Source: Phytoseiulus persimilis
Lineage: Eukaryota > Arthropoda > Arachnida > Mesostigmata > Phytoseiidae
Direction of reading: 5' to 3'
Length of the DNA stretch: 64,000 bases
Assembly (NCBI GenBank): GCA_037576195.1
Contig: CM075102.1
Location: 48,542,745-48,606,744 of the forward strand
In this document: piece by piece, positions 49,004-59,200 of the stretch
Layout: each line of letters starts with the position of its first letter
How positions within the stretch are numbered: position 1 is the stretch's first letter
Program-made: the position numbers and the translations under genes
The notes under the pieces: model-generated
Database searches by the model: none
What the model was told of the DNA's origin: nothing
What the model saw: only the letters and a program-made list of their open reading frames with translations

Positions 49004-49638
49004 AGGACAAACTGACAAACCGACAAATAGACGAAGCCGACTATATACAGTAAGAAAGGATTATGGTAGAGGGGAGCAATAAAAACCATCGATCCTGAAT
49101 CACATGCGGTACGAAGAAGTCAACGTTTCGCTCCTGAGCTTTCCAGTTGAAGGTTAGCTCTCTCTTAGCCGTTGACAAGGCACCCCATACCGTTTCCATG
49201 GGACTCCACAAATGGGTAGATTTCACAGATTCACTTTGAATGGTTTGAGAGAAGATGGGGAGAAGGCTTCAGGATATTGGGTATTCAGGATTCCGGGTTT
49301 CAGGACCCGGATTCCTCCGTAACGTCAAAGAGAGGCCACACCGTCAGAGGGAACCGTCCTCCGTCCCACGATTTGGTGTTCGTCGAAGATCGCAGATATG
49401 GATCCTGACCCGGATGTTCTCCAGCCTGCTTCTTCCGTCGGACGGTAGACGATGAAAAGCCGCGGTATTACTCATAGCAACCCGCGCGGCATGCTGGACC
49501 TCACTGAGTCCATTGCTTCTGAGAGCTCTGGCCGGGTGGGGGAAGATTGCCGGCTGAGGCGGCCGTGGAACTACAGCCTCAGTGCAGGCAGGTACATAGC
49601 TCAGCGTGAAAAGGTCTATCGGAGAAAGCGACTCGGAT

Positions 49639-51763
49639 CAGGGGCGTACCCAGCTTTTTTGGGGGGGGGGAGGGTTGTGATGATGATGATGATCAGCATG
49701 CCGTAAATGCTGAGGACCAGCGTATGACTTTGCGTGCTTTCATGAGCTTATGTGTCTTGTGCTACGCTCATAGCAATTACAACTATTGGAACGGTAGGGG
49801 AAGAGACACGACTGCGATTCCGTGATATCTCTCCACAATTGAGAGGGGACCATTTTATTCACCACGTACACAACGCGTCTTGGGAAGTCCGCATGTAAAA
49901 GAGTTCATAGGATAAGATCGAGCTTTCGTGAGCTAGCAGCGAGTAGTTCAACGACCTCCTCAACGGCGAAAGGAATTTCCCGGTGAATCTTCATCGCTTT
50001 GAGACCGTTGAGTCTCTCTTCTTTCATGGAGGTTCGCAGGTGTGTTTTCAGCATCTTCAGCACACTGAAAGTACGTTCGGGAGTCGAAGTTGTCACCGGC
50101 AATGTTGCGAAAATTTGGAGCAGGGTCGAGATTTTGGGATAGTCCTCCTCAGAGCTGCGGTTCATCGTCTCCAGTGCGCTTCGCGGTCGCTCCTACTTCG
50201 GGATCTTCGTCCACTTCAGTTTCCAACGTTCGTATTCGCCCTCAGTGGTACTCAAGCTACAACCCAGGTCGTTCTGATAGAATTCCGTCGTATATATGGG
50301 ATCACCGAATTCGCTGTACCCGATAAATGTCGGCACAATATATTGAATCCTCAGAGCTTATTTTCTACAGTCCTCGAAGAGGCTGGCCATCTCGTTGATG
50401 AGCTCATCCAAGTATGGGATGTACGGTGAGACTCTGAAGAACTCTTCAACTGTCTGCGAGGGATGGTTCTCTCCGTTTCTCTGAATGTGGCACAATTTAG
50501 GGAGCTTGACGTCGATGTCCAGTTGAGAACAAATCGATTCGACCTGGCTGAAAATTCCGGCAAATGGTGCTCCAGCGTTTTCTCTTCGCTGCTGCAAAAC
50601 AGACGTCATACTGTCGACGGTATCGAGTGCACTAAATATATCGAGTTCGGCGGACTGAAGATTCACTGACAGGGGGAGTATGAATGACAAAACGCTGTCT
50701 ATGACGAGAAGGGCTGCCACAAATCCACACGAGCAAATCGAGGTGAGGAGCTGATGAGCGCGATGACTCGTGTCTCTCCTATTTGTGCGGATGTCTTCGA
50801 ACGCGCCAACGATCGGCACGAACATCTCCCTGAAGGTGATGAAGGCCTGGTGACTTTCCACCCATCTGGTCGCACACAACGGCTTGAGCCGACGCGCCAC
50901 CTCATCGTTGAAATGTAGCTTGACTTGATTCTCGTGACTGGCGATGCGAGGGGAAGAGTTCGAAATGAAGGAGTAAACGCTGGCGACCGTGCCCACAGTA
51001 TTCCTTATTGTTCCATGTTGTGATGAGTGTACCATGGCAAGGTTCAAGCAATGGCTCGCGCAATGGGAGTAAAGAGCCTGAGGAATTCTAGATTTTATCT
51101 GAGTCTGAACTCCCTCGAACTCTCCACTAATGGTACTGCAGCCATCGTACCCTCGTCCTCTCATCTTCGCGATATCGATACCTTCAGCTGTCAAGGAATT
51201 TAGGATTAACTTAGCGAGTCCGCTGCCCGTACGGTCCGATACTTCGCGAAACATCAGAAAGTTTTCTACAATGACTTTCGTTTTGTTCCTTGAAGTAACA
51301 TAACGCAGGGAGATTGTAAACTGATCCGATCTGCTCGCATCCCGTGTTTCGTCAGCCGAAACCGAGAAAAAAAAAACGGATTCCGACACCTCTGCAGAAT
51401 TCTTCGATCTGAAGATTCTGCCGATACAATGAATAACTTCGTTCAGGATGCGTGTACTGATGTATCAGCATTGAGATCCCTCAAAACCTAGTCAACAGCA
51501 TCGGTACGGAATCTCAACAGCGGACGAAAGTTTCCGTCATTATGAGAAGGTTCTTCGAAAGGATCTTCGTCTTCTCTGTGGCCTCTTAGGGGCGAGCTTT
51601 GTCTTCCACAAAAAATGATGGTCTCGATTATGGAAGAGAGCTTATTTCTATTTTCTATAGCTTGCTTCTTCCTCCCGGCGATAGCGATGTTTCTGATGTC
51701 CAGCCTTTCCAGTATAATCGAGGAGTTTGGGGGGGGGGACATGGCCCCCCTAGTACGCCACTG
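49639..51763 (-). mobile_element. hAT element (ZMYM1/DUF4371 type), decayed
   Basis: The left end CAGGGGCGTACCCAGC (from 49639) matches the reverse complement of the right end, CAGTGGCGTACTAGGG (to 51763), and both run into G- or C-rich tracts. Immediately outside lie ACTCGGAT (49631-49638) and TCTCGGAT (51764-51771), identical at seven of eight positions, which is the 8-bp target duplication typical of hAT elements. The interior encodes a broken hAT transposase on the minus strand. The length of 2,125 bp is short for an autonomous element, and the amino-terminal zinc-finger part is missing. Confidence 0.88.
49905..51742 (-). pseudogene. hAT transposase pseudogene
   Basis: Three open pieces in order make one hAT transposase of the ZMYM1/52-kDa-repressor-like type. 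The piece at 51742-51488 has IIETIIFCGRQ, PLRGHRED and GNFRPLLRFR, the start of the DUF4371 region. The piece at 51389-50358 has the first catalytic aspartate context SADETRD, then CASHCLNLAM, then ATRWVESHQAF. The piece at 50165-49905 has the dimerisation motif TLPVTTSTPERTFSVLK, LRTSM and LNGLKAMKIHREI. Breaks are a TAG after LLRFRTDAVD, a frame change before ILNEVIHCIG, and a TAA after the middle piece. The last piece continues upstream in frame through YERWKLKWTKIPK, followed by a TAG. The copy cannot make transposase. Confidence 0.9.
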
Positions 51764-51771
51764 TCTCGGAT

Positions 51772-53222
51772 GCAGATGGATTGGGCATTCTCGGAGGAAT
51801 AGTGCTCAGCGCCGGACACGACTCCACTGGCGACCCCGCAGCTCAATCGATTCGTCCCAAGATCCCGCCATCGTCTGGCGCCTCCTGAGGAGTTTGAGGT
51901 GGATTCGAGCTGGGGGTAGGATGGGAGGAACCCTGTAGGTTCCCCTAACGAAGTCGTCCGGAAGGGATCTGATCAACAGGGCGACGTCAGCGTCGAAGAA
52001 TGCTTCCTGATAACGAAGCGTACTGTCTTGTTATCCGGTCAGTCACCAAGTCACCACAATTTCCTCCCTCGATTCTGCAGCTGTCGATCGATGCCCGGGG
52101 GACCAATTCCGAAAACACAGACATCGGAGATGAATCGGCGCATCATTATAGCTTTGGAAATATTTTATACTGATTCTGTTTTTTGGCAATGCCGTTAGAT
52201 ATTCAGCGTCCGTGCTCATGACCTAGAAGTATCTGAGAGTCTCAGGTCTCGACAAAACAGCATAAAAGTGTCTCATGGAAGGTCGGATACAAGCGAATTC
52301 CCATCCCTGATATTACGAAGGATTTGGTGACGTAAAACAACTGCATAGCTGTGACCTTTGAGAGAACAGCTAGGGGCTATCCTTCAGAGGGGATTTCACG
52401 CTCGTCGATCGATGCGGCCGGGAAAACAGCGCTCCGCGTTCGAGGCCTCATAGTTCTCAGCTTCCCGAGCCACGAAGACTGCGCTGCGCATTGTTTTCCG
52501 CAGCTAGGAGTCTCTCGAGAATGACGCGCTCGGAAAAGAAATGGGAAAGCGACTGCCCCTATTGTGTTTAAAGGCACTTGAGCAGCTCGCCGATGGAGAC
52601 CTGATGCGTGTACGCGAATCTAAACCCACACAGTCCCGCGGAGTGAGCCCACCGACTTCGGATCAGTGGAGCAGGGGACCCAATGATCTGAGTTCAGACC
52701 TCCCTACACTATCCAAGGGGCGGCCGGCTGCACGACCTGTCAGAGGTGGTTGCGCGGGTAGCTGCAGCGATTGCACATCGTTGCGTGCCTGTTAAAGAGA
52801 AATTTCGTTGAGTCAGGAACCCATCCGAGATAAGGATCCAAGATTAGGTCGCCGCAACCTTCTGTCACACAATCGACACCAGGTTAAAAATGTCGGCCCC
52901 ATAGAACCAGCTTATTCGCGGCAGGATCGAAATATCAAAGGGCAGAGCTTCGCTCCAGACCACGAAACATTCGCGATAATAGGTTTCAAGGGTCGCCGCT
53001 CAGGAACCGAAGCTTCTATTCGAATCGATGCTCTAGAGCTAAGCTTCTCCTCTCCCGGATCGCACTTTCCTATCAACATAACATTGCAGCCGCAAGTTCG
53101 TGTCTGTCTAGCTGGTTCTACTGCTCCTTGTGATAGAACCACACAGAGGCTCCTATCGTAAGCACTCGTGAAGTGAATCGATTCGTTCGTACAGAGGGTG
53201 TTCGACCAGGCTCGCCGTGAGA
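51772..53222. other. Upstream region of CHP1; no other gene recognised
   Basis: A plus-strand frame at 52808-53161 (117 codons) ends 61 bp before the CHP1 start but has no recognisable domain and is probably chance. No clear TATA box was identified upstream of CHP1. Any 5' UTR exons would lie here. Confidence 0.4.
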
Positions 53223-53792
53223 ATGGGAAACCGAAGTTCCATCATGCTGTCTGAGGAGGAGATCAACGAAATCCAACAGGAAACAGGTTTCTCTCCAAAT
53301 CAGATCGAGCGGTTGTATTCTCGCTTCGTGAACTTGGACCGCAGTGACAATGGAAGTTTATCCCGCGAAGACCTGCTCCGGATCCCAGAGCTCGCCATCA
53401 ATCCACTTGGAGATCGCATCGTTCACACCATTTTCGCGGACGCGTTCGACGACCGTATCAATTTCCGTCAGTTCATGAGAGTTCTGTCACGTTTCCGGCC
53501 AATCAAGAAAAACAAGGACAACAAACTAAACTCCCGTGAGCAAAAACTCCAGTTCGCCTTCAAAATGTATGACCTCGACGACGACAACAAAATTTCTCGC
53601 GACGAGCTGCTCGCTGTACTCCACATGATGGTCGGTGCTAACATTTCCAATGATCAGTTGAGTTCTATCGCTGACCGCACGATCATGGAGGCTGACCAGG
53701 ATGGAGACAACATGATCTCGTTCGAGGAATTTTGCGCGACATTGGCTAAGACAGATGTAGAGGAGAAAATGAGCATTCGTTTCCTTAACTAG
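53223..53792 (+). CDS. CHP1: Calcineurin B homologous protein 1 (CHP1), intronless
   Basis: The frame encodes 189 residues; vertebrate CHP1 is about 195. CHP1 is an EF-hand protein that binds the juxtamembrane tail of Na+/H+ exchangers, supports their activity and trafficking, and can inhibit calcineurin. The start ATG at 53223 is chosen over the in-frame GTG at 53217 because it yields MGNRSS, an N-myristoylation signal (Gly2, Ser6) as in the family. The RIPELAINPLGDRI segment (residues 53-66) and the carboxy-terminal MSIRFLN are family signatures. EF-hand loops 3 (Asp117-Glu128) and 4 (Asp158-Glu169) keep the calcium ligands. Loops 1 (about 38-49) and 2 (about 74-82) are degenerate, as known for CHP proteins. 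There is no intron and no disabling change. It is either a gene from an intron-poor lineage or a retrocopy; full conservation argues that it is functional. Confidence 0.95.
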   Translation: MGNRSSIMLSEEEINEIQQETGFSPNQIERLYSRFVNLDRSDNGSLSREDLLRIPELAINPLGDRIVHTIFADAFDDRINFRQFMRVLSRFRPIKKNKDNKLNSREQKLQFAFKMYDLDDDNKISRDELLAVLHMMVGANISNDQLSSIADRTIMEADQDGDNMISFEEFCATLAKTDVEEKMSIRFLN

Positions 53793-54762
53793 TTGGAGCT
53801 TTATGATGATTTTTATTCTATGGTGGGACCACAAATAGTCAGTCAGTCCGTTAGCCACCCAGTCGGTGAGTTGGCTCACTCGAGAGACAGGGAAAAGAGT
53901 CAGGCATCAGGTCTGGGGATCGATTAGTTTCGGTGAGCCGACAGAGTTCTGAATCGATGTTATATACTCCTTTTATCAGACTGACGTTAGAAAGCGCCTT
54001 CAAGGTCAAAACTGAAGCGGGCGGTATCATTCATTCCATGAGGGCTTCCTCGATAAGACTGTCAAGAACGCCGCGACTGTAATTGCATCACAATCGTGAA
54101 GGGTTAGGTACGAACAGAAGGGAGCGAACGTCTTTTGCGTCGATTCTTGCCGGGAAACGGGAGAATCGCGCCGATCCAACCCAGATGAAGAAGCGGACGC
54201 GGTGTTAGGGCACCCTGGAAATTCCCATCCAACAGACATCTCCCGCAAGACATCCGTTTGCTAAATCGCAGGCGAGAGCAGTATCAACCAAAGTACAAGC
54301 TCAACGTCTGTTGATGTTATTTTCGCCCACTGCTTTTGATCGGATCAGGAACCAACGGGCGGGGCTGTCCGATGAGAGGCCGTCCCGGGAAGCGCGAGAG
54401 GCTCTCGCCGAGAGCCCAATGACGACGATCATCAGAGAGGACGGCACGATTGGTCATTTGACCGGTTTTACTGTTGCTTTTCTGGAAAACCTCGATTTGG
54501 CCTCAGAGGAACGGTCCATATCGGATGCATGGGAAATACTGTGGCGCAAGATCCAGTGACCAACTGTGGAGTTCAGCTTCGCCTTAGGCAGACTGCATTC
54601 ATTAGCTGTCATCCTCAAACGAGAGCCACAAGAGTATTTTGTCGAAAGTTGAAACAGTGACTCGGAGTTCTGGGTACAGATTTATACATTGGAGATACAC
54701 ACGCGCGAAGATTTTCACTATCCTCGTCGAGAAAAACTATGTTGGAATGTTTCGCGGCGAAG

Positions 54763-54768
54763 AATAAA
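54763..54768 (+). promoter_or_regulatory. Candidate polyadenylation signal AATAAA
   Basis: This is the first plus-strand AATAAA I noticed downstream of the CHP1 stop, about 970 nt away. If used it would give a long 3' UTR; a variant signal nearer the stop is equally possible. Confidence 0.25.
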
Positions 54769-56040
54769 GGAAAAATGTGGATTCCTCGAGATTGAAACAT
54801 ATTTGCTCCGTTAATTTCTGTAATTTCTGTAACTTCCGGTAAATTTCTCGGAAGGTACCGCTCGTGGACGGGTAAGCATGAGATCAAACTATCCGAGGAA
54901 GGAAACACCTGTGTCGCCATGATACCAGTGAGACTGTTCGATCCTCCATCTGTTCGCCACCCTGTCCATTACTTCGATTTTGTAACGACGTTGGGTCACT
55001 GGAAATCGTTTGCACTTCCGGCAGCCTCGTTTCCAAGGACGTTCGATGGAACGATCGATTTTCTGGCGCTGTCTAGCTAACACGGCAACTATAGGCCCTG
55101 TGCTATCGTAGCTGCAGTTCGATTCTTCCTTGCTCGCCGAAAAACTTGACTGGAACATTGAACGGAACGAAAAAGAAAAAAGCGGTGCCGAGTTGGATGA
55201 CGGCTTCTATGCATCTACTCATGATCTCTGCTCATGGTAATTTTCAACTCCCGATAAGCTCCTTTCTTGAGCTCGTTTGTTTCCGAGCGTTTTCGTTCCT
55301 GGAGTTCTCTTAAGCAAGAGCGGCCCGAATAATGAGCGTGAAAGGTCAGTTCCGCATTACACAGCAGAGTTCATGCCGTTAGACTGGCGACGGCAACCTC
55401 AATGTTGATCATCAGGCTGGAAGCGACGTTCTACTTGGGACGAATCAGTGTGAGCCTGTTTGCGCATGGTAGAGTCCTCCAGTGCTAGATAGCGATTTGT
55501 CACTTCAGCCATCTCCGTGAACAACGTTTCTTAGAACGCAGTGAGTCGGTGATTCGACACGCCAAATAATTACCCGAAATGAAAGACAGGGATTATCATG
55601 GGAAACTGGATAACTGATGGGATGCGGGACGACCTAGGAACGTTCGTCCTAGATTCGACAGCTCGCAGGCATGCATCAGATGATTTCGTTGGAGATCAAA
55701 GGTTCCTCGGTTGTTTTGCCTCCAGTGAATCGCTCAAGGCCTGCTCTTCAGGCAGCGACGTGACCGTGACTTCGTTCCGGAATTCGGCACGCTCGAAACG
55801 GATCCGGAGATGATGATGCAGTCTTTCATGGCCTGGTTTGGGATCGCCGAGGCACGCTGGCGGCTCTGTTGATCTGGGGTCAAATTTTCCCCGCGTTTTC
55901 TTGTAAACTCAGACTGTTGCAGGGCCGTGCTCTCCTCAGGTCCGCCCTTGAACTTCCCGGTTATAGCCGCTCCTAGAGGGAAATGGCGAAAATCGGATGC
56001 GCGATGGCCGAACGAAAAGATAGCCTTGAGAAGTGATATC

Positions 56041-56046
56041 TTTATT
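56041..56046 (-). promoter_or_regulatory. Candidate polyadenylation signal AATAAA for the LOTUS-repeat gene
   Basis: TTTATT on the plus strand reads AATAAA on the minus strand, about 185 nt beyond the TGA stop at 56229-56231. Distance and strand fit the 3' end of the LOTUS-repeat gene. Confidence 0.45.
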
Positions 56047-56228
56047 CTCGAACAAAAAGTTGTGGATCTGAGCCGAGGACGAGCAGAAAAATGGCATATC
56101 CTATGTTATTATGTCCTAGACGGGGAGATTTTCACCAGCCGACGAACAAATTTACCAGCTTCCTCATCTCTTCGGCTACCAGCTCCAGAAACTCATTACC
56201 TTGATATCAGAACAAAAACAGGAAAACT

Positions 56229-59200
56229 TCAAAAGCTCGACTCCTGGATAGAGGAAGCATTTTCCTCGGCACTTTCGTAAAGTTCCTCCTCAGAACAGAG
56301 CGGTGACGCACTCACTCTGATGTTACCAAGCTTGTCCGATCTGACAGTCAATTCCATTGCCCTCAATAATTGTGCGAGATATGAGTCAGGATCTGGGATC
56401 GGCAAAATCGCACCCGTGAGTTGGACGAACTTCGTTTGCAGCTCGGACGGATACAGCAGGGGACCAGATACCCGTAGAACGTCGAGAACATTGAAACACT
56501 GCTGATCGGATGAACGAGCCGGCGAACTCTTAGAGCTTGTATTTCCACTTGTATCTATCGCTCCAGCAAGCACCACGGTATCCTCCTCCAAAACCATTCC
56601 GACATTCGGGAGATACACTCTCAGGAAACTTGCAAAGTTAGAACAGCCCAGAAAAGGATAACGGAAACTATACCCCATAGCATCGCTGAGTTTCTTCTCT
56701 AGCTCATTGTATGTCATCTTGGAACCTTCACTCAAGAGGGCTGTGAGCCTACTTCTGATTCCAATCAGTTCGAATGAACTGAGATTTTTCTCCGAGGTGT
56801 CCTCCTGCGGTTTTGCCTCCCGCTTCTCCTGAGTAATCAAGTCATTCGAAACGTCGAAACCGACGCTCTTCAAGGCAGTCTGAAGGTTTCCGAAGTACAT
56901 GAGCTCGGTTCCAGCGAAAGCGGGTAGTTCCTGAGCCAGATTTGAGAGCGAGAGCTTGTTTACATCGTCTCGAATGCATTCCTCGATAGCTTCAACGCTA
57001 GCTCTATGGATTCCGCAGCAGAGGAATGATTTTTTCTTTTTCGTCAGAAAGATGAAATTCAACTTTCCCAACTCAGCGCGGATGGATTCCGGGGTCAGCG
57101 GAGGATCATGACGGCTATTGTACTCTGCCAATACTTGGAGAACTTCGATAGGCCTGTGTTTGAAGCCTATGACAGGAAGAAGGCGCTGAATCATGGCATC
57201 GCTTGCCGGGTCGATTGGTTTCCGTCTGATGGGGAAATGAAACAGCTTCCCTGGCGATTCCTTGCAACCAATCCTCAGAAGATGGCTCCGTAACGTCCCG
57301 GTGTAGCACGGGCTTCTAGAGAACAGCGCCTTGAACTCTGTGATCACACGAACCTGATCTAGTTCGAGTGCGGAGAGGAGGTAACGTAGTCGCTCTTGGC
57401 ATCCACTGTGGACACGGCCGTCGACACAGCAATAGCCCGCACTGAGCAAAAGCCGCTCAAGCTTCTCCTGGCTGATGGGGATCTTGAACCTGTTCTCATA
57501 ATCATTGCACAGAGGTTTAATTTCTCGTTCTCGATCTCCAATCAAACTCAGAAACAGTTCCAGTTCAGGTTGCTTCGAATTCGTTTGGTGGGCAATATCT
57601 GGCGAGGCGGTCTTCGAGCTCTCCTCAAGCAACGAATCGGCACTCCCGATTTTGGAGTGATTCGATATTATGTTCGGAGCGTACGCGTTGATATCCACGA
57701 CGGGAAACTTGGAGGCTTCCGTGGACTCCTTGGCCGGAGGGTGCGCACTCATGATATTATTCGCTGCATCAGTAGAGAGGCGATTTCGCGGCTCGTTCAA
57801 GGCTTCACTCAGGGGCACAGTCACAACGACTTTGCCGTTGGTAACCAAGAATTCTGGGTGGTGATCCAGATACTGCTTGAGTGATTTACCGAAATTTATG
57901 ATTGGAGCGACGAACTCTTTCTGATACGCGGTCTCGAGTTCGGTGAGGTCGATGTTCGGTTTCTCCGCAACCAGCCTGAACAAGCGATTTAACTGATTGT
58001 TGGAATGATCGACCAGCCGATTTCGTGCAGATATGCTCATCTCCAACGAAATCGGCTGCAGCGGTACCGCCCTCAGGCAATCGCCCGAAATTTGTATTGA
58101 TGCTCTCATTTTCAGATCCTCCAGCGGTACATTTCCCGCTCCTACGGTGAAACCAAAAATCTGTTCAACGAGCATGGGTAGCTCGGGAATGCGGACGAGC
58201 TTCACCCACAGGACGATTTTCTCTATGCAATCCAACAAGAGGCTGGATGTTAACTTCTGATATTTGACCCTTGAATTCTTAACTGCAACATTCGGAATCG
58301 ATTTTCGGAAAGTCGACTCGCTGATGTCCTTTGGGGGCTCGATGCCGATTTCTCGGGGAATATCTCTGAGTCGGATCCAGCGTTTACTGTTCATGAGATA
58401 CAACAGAGCTCGTCTATGAGAAGCATGAAGGTTTTTCAAATCATCCAAGATTTCGATCTCCAGATTAGTGGCAGACCCTGCCTCGATCCAACCTGTCGGG
58501 AATGATTGCTCAACGAGCTTGTTCATGCTCTCGGGCAGAGTGAAACCGAAAGTGGCCGGAAAGTACGACTTCACTTGTTGCACCGTGAGGCCTTTGCACA
58601 GATTAGCCAGATGCTTCACATATTGGAGGCACGTTTTAGGCGACAGTTCCTCGTAACGGACCTTGTCGTTGAGGAGCATCAGAAAATCGATCTCTCTCTG
58701 ACGGGCCAGAATCCACGTTTCACTAGCTGTCACGTTAAACAGCTCTCTGTAGGTTTTGGCGAAGTTATCTACCGGAACCCACTGCTTGTGCTTCAGTAGC
58801 TCTCTAACATTATTCTCCGCGTTCGTCGCAACATCCGTCGGCTGCACACGTAAATCGTCGGTTTTGCTGACTACTACGCCGGGGATGTCGAGGAGCCACG
58901 TTTTCAGTTTCCCTGTGTAGGATAGAGCTATGCCATGCTGCTTCTTGAATAGCTCGAGGAACTTGCTAATATTTGCTCCCGGGTTGGCAATGATGACATC
59001 GAGGGCCTGCTCCTGCTGAGTTCTGGGCTTGATATCTGCGAAGAGACAGGTCCCGTAGTATTGATGGGCACGGATACTGCGCACGATACGATCATCCCAG
59101 CCTTGATCATGAAATGAATGGAACTCGACCAACCATGTTCTAACTCTGCCTTCCCCTCACTCGAATCCAGCATGCTACCTCCACGAATGGTTCGACCGTC

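Larger units (their letters stand above)
53793..56228. other. Spacer between convergent genes CHP1 (+) and the LOTUS-repeat gene (-)
   Basis: No gene is recognised. Short frames at 54311-54559 (+) and 54615-55158 (-) have no known domain. Candidate polyadenylation signals for the two flanking genes are listed separately. Confidence 0.4.

Noticed and set aside
52808..53161. 117-codon frame just upstream of CHP1
   Set aside because: There is no recognisable domain and it overlaps the expected promoter/5' UTR region; probably chance.
57396..57884. 162-codon plus-strand frame opposite the LOTUS gene
   Set aside because: It is a shadow of the conserved minus-strand coding exon.
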